Source: Phaonia tiefii
Lineage: Eukaryota > Arthropoda > Insecta > Diptera > Muscidae
Direction: 5' to 3'
Assembly (NCBI GenBank): GCA_963931995.1
Contig: OZ008368.1
Coordinates: 131,671,024-131,735,023 of the forward strand
Length of the DNA stretch: 64,000 bases
This document shows, one piece after another, positions 23,936-34,811 of the stretch (within the stretch, counting starts at the first letter, position 1; each line of letters starts with the position of its first letter). Below the pieces are notes generated by a model. That model ran no database searches and was not told the DNA's origin. It saw only the letters and a list, made by a program, of their open reading frames with translations. A program made the translations under genes and the position numbers.

Positions 23936-24455
23936 TTTTTTGTTCCTTTACGGGCTTATATGTATAAGGAAATACAATAAAATATATATTGTTATAACTA
24001 TTTAGTTTATAATTTGCTCAGTTCACTTGCCAGCTAGTTGACTCTACAGTTTGTTTACATTCTATTAAAATATAACCTGCAAGCCGTGATAACTTTTTAT
24101 TAACGGCGTTGTTGTGATTGTCGCCGACGTTTTTTTGCAGCTTTTTCTTTATTACTAGGTTTTAAAACATTAAAAATCTCGAAAACTAAGCAAGTTATCA
24201 AAAAATTTTATTTAATATTTTCCTTTTATTTTTCGGGTTTATATAAGGAATTAACATTCAATATAAAGTCTAATAGTTCATATTTGCTTAGTAATTCGCC
24301 AAATGGCGTCTCCTGCCGCCGTTATGAGTAGGTGGTTGACGCCGGCAAATAATTGCGATCGGCGCTGTTGTCGCAATGAAAATAAGAAGAAAGAGTCATT
24401 TTAGTAAAGAAAGTGAAAGTGAACAGTGTGAATTCAATAAGTAAAATTATAGAAA

Positions 24456-25529
24456 ATGAAAAGACGCTTTTGTACAAGAGACTCCTCCAGCCCCGACGTT
24501 GAAAATAGAGGTCAGTTTTAATGATGTAGCTATAATAACTTCATTATTAACATCTCTTGATTTTCACAGCACCAACAAACATTGAATCTTCTTTGGAAGA
24601 TATAAGGAGGGAGATGGCTGGCTTGCGCAAAGCCATGGAAGGTCTGACGGAGGAGGTATTTTCCATGCGCAATGAACAGAGACGCAGGAGAATTTGTGAG
24701 GGGAACGCAGCTACGACTCCGTTTTTGTCGCATAGCCTTAAAAGTGAAAATGAGTTGCAAGAAATTGAGGATTCCAAAATGCAAGAAATGGTAGGTATTA
24801 TCTGTGCGTACAAGTGTCAAACAAGCATTGCGGCCCACAGTAATATTTCAATCAGATAATGCTAAAACAATGATCAAGAGAGTAGTTTGCATTAACAGAT
24901 TGAAATAAAACTTTGGGAGACATATTGTTTAACAATTGTGCGCCAAAATATGATTTCAACAATTGCAGAACGATTTCTTATTCATTTTTTCATATACATA
25001 CATATGTAGATATCTTTTTTGATGGCGGCCACAGGGAAAGATCCGCAGGCTTTCGTTAGAAAGGCCCTGCATATTATATTTGATGACCAGCTTGCTCAAA
25101 ACATAACGTGGTTGGGCACAAAACAAAAAAAGCGGGGAAACACTTGTTAGTTTTGATGGCAGTTAGAGGTAAGTAATAAGTGAAGTGAATGAAGTAAGTC
25201 CGAGCTTATTCTATTAAGTGCGTACTTTGCTCTTAAAAATGTACAGAGACAGATGTACAGAAACGTACACAAAAACTGTGACGTGAAAACAATATTTTTT
25301 TTAAATTTTTTCGTCTCTAAGCATAGCCAATTAAAGTACAAAGTAGCCACTGAATATAATAAGCTCTGACATACTCTACGACAAATATTGAATATGTATA
25401 TTTTTATGTTTTTTAGGAGCCTTTCAAAGAAAATATAAAGATCAGCCGATATCGGTGGTGGAAGAGGTTTCCAAAAAATTTTTTCACCACGCTCACGACA
25501 GGCTGAAGAGGAGGAAACATAGTGAATGA
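24456..25529 (+). pseudogene. DUF4806-type accessory gene of the CACTA-like element
   Basis: Inferred exons are 24456-24510, 24570-24790, 25010-25168 and 25417-25529, each with GT-AG borders and matching phase. Exon 2 encodes a heptad-like segment (LEDIRREMAGLRKAMEGL), probably a coiled coil. Exons 3-4 give FVRKALHIIFDDQLAQN, the ITWLGTK block, and a basic C-terminus ending RLKRRKHSE. This resembles the DUF4806 domain of insect repeat-associated proteins. A one-base slip in the A-run near 25125-25132 breaks exon 3. A role as the DNA-binding partner (TnpA-like) is inferred from position only. Exon 3's start is the least certain. Confidence 0.6.
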
Positions 25530-25905
25530 GCAGCAAAACAAATTTTTGTTTTTTAGAATTAAAAAGCTTTATTTTTTTTCAACTATAATTAACAGCCTGT
25601 TTTTGTAACTATCTTTTAACACCAGGCGTGCAATTGCTAGACAAGCAATCAGGTTTTCAATTGAGTTCATTGTTGCTTTTCGCTTGGTCATAAAAGCTCT
25701 TTTTCTTGGTTGTGTTCCTGTCAAAAAACAATATTACCTTCATGTTTTTATTGGCATTTCTTAAAGCTTTTTCATACAAATATATGCTAAACGGGGGCAA
25801 CCCTAGCCATCAGCTGTAAAATCAACAACAGCTGATTGTATGTATTAAAAAATAAATAAACAATCGAAAATAAACACAATTGTTTGCTTTTTTTACCAAT
25901 TTAAA
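25530..25905. other. Spacer inside the CACTA-like element
   Basis: AT-rich, with a CAGCTG-containing imperfect palindrome (ATCAGCTGTAAAATCAACAACAGCTGAT) near 25809-25836. No coding signal. Confidence 0.4.
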
Positions 25906-26160
25906 ATGATTTCCTCCGTTGCTCTCGGTTTTTCTATTAAAACTACGGAAAATTATGATAGAGAAAGTAGCCTAAGCCGTAGGATTTTGCGTGATTCAAC
26001 CAATGTGTTTGAGATTCCAGAAGACCAGTAAGTATATCAGTATAATTTGCTTTTATGAATTAATGAAGTTATGTTTTGTAGATTTATTGCAAACTTCCGT
26101 GTTAATAAGGAAGTATTTTCGAATCTGTTAGAAGATTTGGGACCGAGTGGCTAGTTGTGG
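25906..26160 (+). pseudogene. N-terminal fragment of a PIF/Harbinger transposase
   Basis: Exon 1 (25906-26027) ends at a GTAAGT donor and exon 2 starts at 26082 after TTTTGTAG, giving SSLSRRILRDSTNVFEIPED followed by QFIANFRVNKEVFSNLLEDL. This is the usual N-terminus of insect Harbinger transposases. A stop follows at about 26152 and the DDE domain is absent. It lies inside the CACTA-like element and was probably inserted as a fragment. Confidence 0.6.
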
Positions 26161-26774
26161 GAACTCGTCCAAGGCACGAAACTGGATAGAGTTGGTCTTT
26201 TTTACTCTGATAAGTACAGTTGTTATTATCAATATATGCTGTTTCGTTTCAATGTTAAAAATACTTAAATTTTTTTTAGTCAAACAACCATTTTTATTTA
26301 TTTATTGAAATGAAAACACATCAATATAACCCACACGAACAATTTTTTACGATTGTCTATTTTGACATTTAACATTGTACGTTGTTGACTTATGTGAACC
26401 TACATTTTGACGATAATTAAAAGCTTTTGTGTTTGCACTCAAAAAAAAGTTAACAAAAACCAAAAATGAAATTCGTTTGGCTCTAGACGTGCGATGAGAG
26501 AAAAAACAAGTTACAAAAACATGCCGTAAGTCTTTAAACATAAAGTAAAAGAAAGTGACCTGCATTTAAAATAATATATTGCGTTGCAAGTAAAACTAAA
26601 GTGACATAAATATTGCATTATTTTTAGTATTTTTAGAAAAAAACTGAACTGGAAAAAAAACTGAACTGAACTGAAACTGAACTGAGTTTATGATATATAT
26701 ATACATGGATATATGAATGAAATAATAAAATTATATTGAAAACATTTTAACTAAATTCTCTTTGATTTGATTGA
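26161..26774. other. AT-rich spacer with a short CTGAA-type simple repeat
   Basis: AACTGAACTG-type repeats occur at about 26642-26687, followed by ATATATATACATGG. No gene is recognised. Confidence 0.4.
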
Positions 26775-27050
26775 TTAAAGCGAACCCGTAACGGACTCGT
26801 TTTTCAAGTCCGTTTCGGATCCGCTACGGGCGCAAAAACGGACAAAAAGCGGATAAAATGTCCGGCAAATCGGATCCGTTACGGACTCGTTTTTGGACAC
26901 AAAAACGGACAAAAAACGATTTGTTTTTTTGTGGTGAATTTCATACGAAAATGAATTCTCAACGGATCCGTAACGGATTTCGCAACGGATAAAATGTCCG
27001 CAAAAACAAATCCGTTACGGACTCATAACGGATCCGTTTGGCACACTGGG
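26775..27050. repeat. Subterminal repeat cluster, right end of the CACTA-like element
   Basis: Multiple CCGTTACGGACTCGTTTTT, GGATCCGTAACGGA and CGGATCCG motifs occur in mixed orientation and end in GGCACACTGGG. They match the left-end array in motif but are not in strict 70-bp tandem. Confidence 0.75.
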
Positions 27051-27207
27051 CTGCCATAACCTAACTTCTTTAAAACAAAAATATTTTTCTGTGGTGATAT
27101 ACATAAATATAAATATTATTATTAAGTATAGTTACAGTATTAGCACTGCAGAAAATTAATTACTAAAAATATAGTTAAATTAAGTATCACTGTAAATTTT
27201 TTGACTT

Positions 27208-27979
27208 ACCTCATCTAAATATTCAATCTATATTATTAAAAGCTGCTTGAAACATCCCTGAGGGACAATTTTAAAAGTGGCGTCCATTAAATACTTTCTA
27301 TTAGATACAGCAATGTTCTCCCATATGAGGTCTATGGACTTCATCGACGAAAATATGCAGTAGGAGAAGTTTTCTTCTATAATGCAAGCGGTATAAAATG
27401 GTTTTGGATTTTCTTCATCTCTTGAGATACCAAAGTTGGTCCATACTCGTTCCAGTTGGAACGCTTCAATAATCTCTATTGCTGACTTTGGAGAAGAAAT
27501 AAATGATTTGCTGACTAAATAATTTAGTCCTCTTCTTATCTTGGGAAGGGGAATGTTTTTAGTTTCAGGAAGTCTGCAAATGTTGAACTTAATAAATTGG
27601 AAAGCACATACATATGTAAAACTGGTAAATATTACCTTCCACATGCATTCCTGTAGGCGCTTCTAATAGTGCTAATGACATTTCGTTCTCCTCCAAGTGT
27701 TGTTGCGATATCCAAACATTTATACTTTTTTTATACAATTGTTTGCCTTCAGCTCCTTTAAAGCTTCTTCTTCGGTGTTGTGATTGTGCTCAATATATTT
27801 TTTTGCCAAAACACATTTACCTTCAGGCAAAAGATTTACTCTTGCCTTGCAAGTACTTCTCCAACATTCATACTTTACAATATCTTTATAAACTGATTTT
27901 TTTTTAAAATCATCTTTTGATCTTTTACATATAGCAGCTTACTGTCAATTTTTTTCCCAACAATATGTTCACAATCCAT
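27208..27979 (-). pseudogene. MULE transposase, N-terminal half with FLYWCH-like zinc finger
   Basis: The start ATG is 27979. After a one-base slip in an A-run near 27905 the frame gives YECWRSTCKARV and IEHNHNTEEEA, the C-x5-C and H-x-H ligands of a FLYWCH-type finger. An intron (about 27632-27577) joins RNACGR to LPETKNIP. The catalytic N-terminal block follows, with WTNFGISRD, YLMDATFKIVP and QGCFKQLLII, where the Asp of MDATFK is the first catalytic residue of MULE transposases. A stop replaces the next codon, and a GTAAGT donor follows at about 27208. The remaining exons are missing. Confidence 0.75.
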
Positions 27980-28272
27980 TTTAATTAATATTAAATTTTT
28001 CTTCACTGTTTCCACACTTTGATGTTTTCACTTCAAACTTTTTTCGAAAATGACCAACTATAAACACAGCAAATGCTAACTTTACTCGCAGAAAACAAAT
28101 ACAAAACTTAGAGTCCCGTTAGAATTTCAGTAGATTTACAAAATTACTCATTTTATGATAAATGAAAAATGGCCCCAAAATTATTTAGAATTTGGGGTCA
28201 TTTTTCATTATGAAAAATGGCCTCAAAACCAAAAGGGAAAAATGACCCCAAAACTTCATAAATTTGGGGCTA

Positions 28273-28424
28273 TTTTTGTTAATGCAAAATTACCCCAACT
28301 TAGAAAAGGAAAAAATGCCCCAATTAAAGTGGAAAAATTGCCCCAAATTTTCGTGTTGTTGCCCTCAATAGTAAAATTTGGGGTCATTTTTCATATTCGC
28401 TTTGGGGCCATTATTCAAGGAGCC
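28273..28424 (-). repeat. Right terminal inverted repeat of the MULE
   Basis: Reverse complement of 20570-20722 with few mismatches. It is extended inward to about 28155 by further CCCCAAA/TTTGGGG palindromes. The 93-codon frame through it is only a shadow of the repeat. Confidence 0.85.
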
Positions 28425-28529
28425 GAAATATTATAATATTTGTTTACATATTTTCAAACGACTACAGATGGAAATTCAAACCTATGCAATAGAAATTTTA
28501 TATTAGTATAGAAACCCGTATACATTTCT

Positions 28530-28830
28530 TTTTGTTTAGGAACATTTCACGAAATTACTGCAATTTGTTGAACTTAGTATGCTTGAACTCAAATCTAAGA
28601 AAGCACAATACTCCTGATCCGATTTGAATTTAAATAAATTGGCATTCTTATTTTGAGTTAAGACAATTTTTATGTGTACTCCATCAGGTACAATTTACAC
28701 AACTTAGATTCAAATTCCTAATCTTGAGTAAAAGTTAACTCGAACTGAGTACATAGTGTGAACTACTTGAAAGTTCAATTTTAGGATAAGCTGATTTTGA
28801 CTGTAATCGCAACATTGTAGGGTAGGGACT
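28530..28830 (+). repeat. Dispersed repeat, copy A
   Basis: It contains TTAGGAACATTTCACG, TGAACTTAGTATGC and GTACATAGTGTGAACTA followed by CGCAACATTG. These blocks recur at 29860-30060 in a different order. Confidence 0.45.
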
Positions 28831-29859
28831 AAACTCACAAAGTGAACACATCCAAAAACAGTTTGGCCGACTGCGATCACAGATTGTTTGGCGTAAACTC
28901 CTCCGAAACGGCTGCACCGATTTGTATGAAATTTTAGGTCTCAGAATCGGCCATCATCTATTTATCATACCCCTAAATGATAAGGGTGACCACCACTATA
29001 TAGAACACAGATTTGTCTGACTGCGAAACACGGATTGTTAGACGGCGAAAAATATACACTGATGTAGCGGCAGCGAATAGTTGTCTTGTGTGGGTGCGGA
29101 GCACTCTCACAGCAAAAAGAATAACGATGTGGTTATACGTATATAAAAATGAGATAGAAAGAGAGCACCGAAAATTGTGTGAACTTGTGTAGCATATGAA
29201 CGAACATAACAACGTATGTATGTTCATGTGTTTGTTGCTTTGCATTCCCTATGTTTTTTGTGGGAACAAAACAAAAAATATTAAACAAGAAAATAATGAC
29301 ACATGTGCTTTACTGGTCTTTAAATAATTGTAAGTATTGTAATGTTTGCTTGCGTATACTTAAAAAAACCAATCCGCACAGTTTAACGCTTCACAAACAA
29401 TGATCTTTATTCTCTGCCTCTCTTGTGAGATGCTTCTTTTTAAGAGTGTTGCCACATTATCTTATTTTAACAGGGTGTTTCAATTAAGTACTCTGATAAA
29501 TGGGTGACATAAATTATCTTACAATTATCTTACAACTAAAACTACTACATGTGTGTATGTGCTTATACAATATATAAGTATATATGCTTACAGTATTAAT
29601 ATTATTTAAATGTAACGTCATCATATGATTGAACGCTGTTTTTTATTTTCCAATGTAACATTTGCTAACGTGGTCATAGAAATCGAACAGGTACCGTGTA
29701 ACAAAAACGTGTTAACACATCGCCCGTGAGTTCAAACACTCATTGGATTTTTTTTATAAAACCAACACTCAGGGGATGCCCCTATAAATGCAGTGCATTG
29801 TGTTGGTGAAGGAAAATGGGGGAAGTGGAGGGTGGAAAGAGGCAATAGTGTCTGTTGGC

Positions 29860-30060
29860 ATTTGTCTTGAGTTGAATACATATTGTGAACTAATTTTAAG
29901 TTCACTCTGAAATCAATGTTAGGTTGTGCGGTTTTGGAGTATGTACGCAACATTGTTCTTCAGGAACATTTTATTGAATTAGGAATGTCGTTTGAACTTA
30001 ATATAAGTTAGTTTGAACTTAGATATAGGAAACTCACATTTTTTAAACTAAAATGTAGAA
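29860..30060 (+). repeat. Dispersed repeat, copy B
   Basis: AATACATATTGTGAACTAAT, GTACGCAACATTG, AGGAACATTTTATTGAATTA and GAACTTAGATATAGGAAA match copy A at about 70-75% by eye. Confidence 0.45.
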
Positions 30061-30843
30061 ATTTGTTTCTTCAATCAGAAAAAGTATTTATTGAACATAT
30101 GTATTGTATTCAATGTCCCTAAGATTCACTTTACAAAAGTTTCTTATAAGATAACTTATTTATTTTGACGTCAAAATCTTTCTTATTTTGAGGTCAAATC
30201 ATCTCAATTGTAGTTCAACATTGACTTATTTCATTCCCTTTTTTCTGAATTGTAGTTAATTTTTACTCCAAAAGAGTTGTTAAAATAAACTGTCGTAAAG
30301 TTTATACACATTTTTTGTCCGAGTTCAACACGTTCTAAATGCAATGACACGTGTACTGCAGTTGAGACTTTTGCTTCCTAAATTACTCAGAAAATTATCA
30401 AGTTCAGACGTCCTTATTTTAAATATATTTTAACTTTGGGGCATCATAATTATCTTACAAACCATCAATTCTCAACCACTCAATTCAAGTACAATTATAA
30501 ACTTAATTTTGGATTAGGAATTACTTTCAGTTCACAGCGATTTTTTTATACAATTTTCTATTTAGTATTATATAAACTAAAATCTACGAAATATTTACAT
30601 AAATTAGGTATATTTTTGCTCAATATAAGTAACCTAGCACTCATATACCTAATTTTACACGTCTATAATTCCGTTGTCTATTTGAAAACAAACAAACACG
30701 ATTAAATTTTAACTGATTGCAATATTTTAATTATGAGTTCAGTATTATCTAACGTTATTTGAAGAACCATTGAAGGGAAACTGGTGATTTTAAATTTAAT
30801 AAACCATTGACAAATTTTGGTTCTCTTATCAAAAAAAGATTTA

Positions 30844-31617
30844 CGGCCTTATTCATAAAAAATTGTCATAGGTTTGTTAAAGGTTTAAGAAGGTAAAGCC
30901 TAAAAATTGTATTCGTAATCGAAAAATTCCTCTGTTAAGAGTTATCTAACGTCACCATTTTTGTTGAACGTTTAACCCTTCTTTAAGACTATTTTATCCG
31001 CATTAATACACAAACGAAATAATTTTTTACACTTTACGCGTGCCGTACTTAAATATTTATGCGTTATAAACAATTGGAATTTTTTTGTGTATATTTGCAG
31101 CGTTTATAGTATTACATTCTCCTTCTAAGCAACAAAATAGTTCCGTTCCAATTTTTATAATTTTTAACCAAAATGAACTTTTGTTTACATAGTGATGTAT
31201 ATAAAATCAGAACATTGAAAGTACAACCTATTATCCGGTTTTATATTCGACTACCAAAAACTGAAATCCAATTCAATATGATTTATTGACACTTCTTCCA
31301 AATTTATGACTATAGCAAATATTCATTGATCTGTTTATTGAATAGTCCTTTCCATTAATGTTTAAAATTTTGCAAAAATGCATTGACGCATTCAAATAAA
31401 AAAAATTTAATTCGATCTACCGGTTATTGTTCATCTTGTTTTTATATCACAGGCACTGTGAGAATACATACAACAGGGTTGTCAGTCAATTATCTGTTCC
31501 CTAGTTAAAATACTCATTATGAATACCGTTCTACTAAAACCTTCGCCAAATCTTAAAGCTTTCAATAACTGATGAATGCTTTAGAGCTAATTTAATGATT
31601 TTTTATGAATAATACCG
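30844..31617. mobile_element. MITE with TA target duplication
   Basis: The left end CGGCCTTATTCATAAAAAAT and the right end, read in reverse, CGGTATTATTCATAAAAAAT differ at two of 20 positions. Both are flanked by TA (30842-30843, 31618-31619). The 774-bp interior has no gene. A TA duplication fits the Tc1/mariner superfamily. Confidence 0.75.
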
Positions 31618-31649
31618 TAATTCCCTAGCTTTACAACTACAATTAATGC

Positions 31650-32348
31650 CAAAAATATTGCTTTTTGCCCACAGTGCAATGGGCAACTGCGAATGGACTC
31701 AATCTTAATCCTGGAAAATCGAAATGCCTTTTGATTAAAAAGAGGCGATCCTTACAGACTTATGAATTCAACATAGTTTTGAATACTGAACCCATTGGAA
31801 TTGTGTCAAGTGCGAGAAACCTGGGAATAGTCTATAATGCTACTCTAGAATGGTTCATCACATAAACTCTGTCGTAGGCTAAACGTAAGCAAAATAAAGG
31901 TCACTTTGGCAAACCCAGCATTTTACCCCACGTAATATAAAGATCCTCCTAGCTAAAGTATATATTTTGCCAGGATTACTCTATGGCTGTGAACTTTTCG
32001 CAAGTTGTGATGCCGCGAGTAAGCGGAAACTTAATGTAATTTTTAATAATGTCATTCTATATGTTTACGGTCTCAAATGATATGATCATGTATCGCAATT
32101 TTCGTCTCTACTTTATGGCGTTTCTCGTATTTCTTCATAAAATTATTTATTCCCGAAAACCTTACTACCTATTTGAGAAGTTTAGTAGTAATAGGGGGAA
32201 AAATATTATACCTCTTCAACGCCGCAGCCTTGTTTCGGAATGGGAATTTTTTATACATGCTTTTCGTCTTTGGAACACACTACTCCACAATATTCAGCTC
32301 GTCAGTGATCCAATCTCGTTTAAGATAAGTCTTTTCGAAACCAATTAG
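31650..32348 (+). mobile_element. LINE RT C-terminal fragment
   Basis: The frame 31665-31865 has NGLNLNPGKSKCLLI and ARNLGIVYNATLEW. The rest, to a stop near 32348, reads in broken frames (ITLWL; YHSTIFSSS-like) and aligns in order with the tail of the LINE at 13880-14565. It ends in an A-rich AATAATAAATAAAATAAAT tract (32376-32394). The polymerase core and 5' half are absent. Confidence 0.65.
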
Positions 32349-32404
32349 TGCATTTTATATTGTAACATTTCCAAATAATAAATAAAATAAATTTAATATA
32401 ATTT

Positions 32405-33107
32405 AAAAGACATTGTTGACGAAAGTGTTTATGAACATTTTCTGTTGCTTCACTGCGCATACAGAATCTTTTCTACTGAAAGTAATTATGAAGCCAATAT
32501 AAACGTCGCAAGTGATATGTTAGCATATTTTGTAGAATTATTTCCTTCCATATATGGTGAGGAAAAAGTATCCTTCAATGTCCATTCTCTGCTTCATTTA
32601 CCGGAATGTGTGCAACAAATAGGCTTTTTAAATACATTTTCCGCGTATGCATTTGAAAATTTTATGCAAAAACTAAAAAAAGATGTTCGTAAGCCTACTA
32701 GAATTCTCGAACAAATTTATAATAAAAATATAAACCGCGAAATAATCAAAGAAAATAAATGTGTGAAAGTAAAAAGAAATAGATTTAACAAAATAATATT
32801 TTACAAAAATGTAAAATTTTGTTTAACATTACAATGACCTAACAATTACTGTTCGGTCAACAAGACTCCAATAGAAATTATAAATTTTTATGAAATTGGG
32901 AATGAACTGTTTGTAGTTGGTCATTCATTTGTTAATTGTAAAGCATTTTGTGAAACCCCTATGAATTCGTTTAATGATTTGAGTATATTTGTAGAATAAA
33001 AACTATCAGAAATAATAGAAGTAAAATATAACATTCAACTAATTCAGTTAAAATCTTTCCACATTCAAATTGATGAAAATAACCATTTATTTGTACCAAT
33101 ACTGCAT
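32405..33107 (+). pseudogene. CACTA-like transposase, C-terminal fragment (second copy)
   Basis: The frame from about 32405 (HFLLLHCAYRIFSTES) through FNVHSLLHLPECVQQIG and AYAFENFMQKLKKD is homologous to the C-terminal region of the transposase at 21425-21991 (YNIHCLTHLAADVRNIG, AFKFENFLQEIKR). A stop at 32835 ends the first frame. The same reading resumes (ELFVVGHSFVN) to about 33120, where a SINE has inserted. It fills the segment lost near 22070 in the first copy. Confidence 0.7.
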
Positions 33108-33120
33108 GCTGCAAACTTAA

Positions 33121-33361
33121 AAAAAAATGGTTTCCCATTACATCTCACGAAGAAATTGGGAGGACTTCTCACAACCAGTGAGCTGTTCGCTTTCTAGTTG
33201 TATATACTCACTGACACACTGGCTAAATACTCGATAGTGTCGCCATCAGTATGCGAGGTGACCGCCGCTGAAAGAAATTTTAGGTGGTCAGAGCAGGGAT
33301 CGAACCCAGGATCTCAAGTACAAGAGCCGCGCACACTAGCCATTGCACCACCGACGGTCAC
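33121..33361 (-). mobile_element. tRNA-headed SINE, copy 2, with 13-bp target duplication
   Basis: The direct repeat GCTGCAAACTTAA flanks it (33108-33120, 33362-33374). On the minus strand it starts GTGACCGTCGGTGG, with A box TGGTGCAATGG (33350-33340) and B box GGTTCGATCCC (33307-33297), and ends CCATTTTTTTT. It is homologous to 1821-2100 and keeps a longer 5' end. Confidence 0.92.
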
Positions 33362-33374
33362 GCTGCAAACTTAA

Positions 33375-33759
33375 GTAATATAAATTAAAATATAATATAT
33401 ATACATGCATATACATATGTATTAGGGCGTGTTAATTTTTTTTGATGAAGCGTATAGCAAAAACGTAATCTATAGGTGATTATGAGAAATTTTGCTCAAG
33501 AGACCATAGCTCTAAGTCGGATTTGGAGCCCCCCAAAAGGTATTTTTATCACCTTTCAGAATCTGTATTGATTGATCAGAATCTGTATTTTTTATTTTTA
33601 GTAGAGATATTACGAATTTTTTGTCGAAAAATAGCCTAAAATGAACCTATTCTACAGGTATGAAAATGAGTACAACGGAAAGCAAATGGTAAGTAAACAA
33701 TAATATAATTATAGAAAATTTTAAGTTAATATAAATATTTTACACAGCGTTTTTGTTCT
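33375..33759. other. AT-rich spacer
   Basis: Starts with an ATATACATGCATATACATATG tract. The stretch 33424-33545 (GGGCGTGTTAA, CCATAGCTCTAAGTCGG) looks like part of a dispersed repeat, but I cannot place it. Confidence 0.35.
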
Positions 33760-34810
33760 ACGCTGGGATCACAGCAAGCTTTCCAAAATTTGTTTCCATT
33801 CGCAGATGATGAGCTGGTTTCGCTATTATTTAACTGGCAGATGCTCCGTTGTACCTATTGATGGGTTTCATTATGATACCTTCATCCCTTCTTCCGAAAT
33901 ACCACAAGGTAGTATTCTAGGTCCTCTTTTATTTAATATTTTCGTTAATGATATAACTTCTTGTTTTAAATATTCCCAGTTTCTTTTATACGCTGATGAT
34001 TTAAAAATTTTTAAACAGATTTCGACACTTAATGATATCTCTAATCTTCAAGAGGATTTGGATAGGGTTATCTCTTGGTCAGCTAGAAATAGTATGCCTT
34101 TTAATGTTAATAAATGCTATTCTTTGACGTACCATAGACGCCGTAATATTTTAATGTCCAAATACAAAATTAAGGGCTGTACTTTATCAGCAGTTGATGA
34201 AATTGTAGATTTAGGAGTTGTTTTTGATGTTAAACTGTCTTTTAATAATCATTTGAACTATATAATTCCTAAAGCATATTCAATGTTGGCTTTTATTCGT
34301 CGTAATTGTGAAAAATGCTTTGACCATTACACCAAAAAAACATTATTTATTGCGTTTGTAAGGTCTAAGTTGGAATACGCTACGTTTAAATGGGGGCCTC
34401 CGGCGAAAGTTCACATTAATCGTGTAGAAAGAATTCCAAAAAAGTTTATAAAATTTGGTCTTTCATTTTTGAATTTTTCTACACCAGTTCCTTCGAGCTT
34501 GATTCCATCATATCCGGATAAATGTATCTTAATTGGTATGAAAACTTTAGAAGTTAGAAGAAATGTGTTGTCAATTAATGTCTTGCATGTGATTATTTGC
34601 GGATTTGTTGATTGTCAGGATTTGCTGGAAGTTATAAAGATAAATGTACCTTCCAGAAGGCTTAGAAATAATATAAAATTTTGTCATATAGATTTACATA
34701 GAACTGATTACGCTTCAAATGAACATAATACATAATTTTTAGATTTTAAGATGCTAGTCTGTCTGTAAGGGTAAAATTGTGTCCATAGACGAAATAAATA
34801 AATAAATAAA
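33760..34810 (+). mobile_element. 5'-truncated LINE RT with AATA-type tail
   Basis: The frame 33806-34735 (309 codons, uninterrupted) starts in the RT fingers/palm with MMSWFRYYLTGR. It has IPQGSILGPLLFNIF and catalytic LLYADDLKIF, then VDLGVVFDVKLSF and the thumb-like region. It ends after DYASNEHNT, followed by an (AAAT)n tail at 34786-34808. The same clade as the LINE at 14571-16810 is indicated by matching blocks. The upstream RT and endonuclease are missing. Confidence 0.85.
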
Positions 34811-34811
34811 A

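Larger units (their letters stand above)
20752..27050. mobile_element. CACTA/EnSpm-like element with two divergent genes
   Basis: The ends are CCCAATGTGCACAAGAACGG (20752) and, on the other strand from 27050, CCCAGTGTGCCAAACGG. A 2-bp CT repeat flanks them (weak). CGTTACGGACTCGTTTTT-type motifs crowd both ends. Inside are a minus-strand Tnp2-type transposase gene (21425-23935) and a plus-strand DUF4806-type gene (24456-25529) with divergent 5' ends about 520 bp apart. Subterminal repeats plus transposase and accessory gene are the usual CACTA plan. The ends do not begin with CACTA, so the superfamily label rests on the protein. A Harbinger piece lies at 25906-26160. Confidence 0.7.
20570..28424 (-). 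mobile_element. MULE-type DNA transposon with long inverted ends, hosting another element
   Basis: The ends GGCTCCTTGAATAATGGCCC (20570) and its reverse complement (to 28424) continue as near-identical inverted repeats of about 150 bp, rich in CCCCAAA/TTTGGGG. The right side holds a MULE transposase half (27979-27208, minus). The CACTA-like element 20752-27050 fills the middle, and the left MULE arm is only about 180 bp long. The C-terminal half of the MULE gene is therefore gone. I could not find a convincing 8-9 bp target duplication. Confidence 0.75.
28425..30843. other. Repeat-rich spacer without a gene
   Basis: It holds two related segments (listed separately) and a stretch with CTCCGAAACGGCTGCACCGA near 28903, a phrase I associate with dispersed insect repeats. 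Microsatellite-like ACATATGTATGT and ATATATAAGTATATA tracts are present. No open frame has a known motif. Confidence 0.4.

Noticed and set aside
28155..28436. 93-codon open frame
   Set aside because: It is the translation of the MULE inverted repeat (repeating CCCCAAA blocks) and has no independent coding evidence.
28425..28440. 8-9 bp target duplication of the MULE
   Set aside because: TAAAATTT on the left and GAAATATT on the right do not match well enough.
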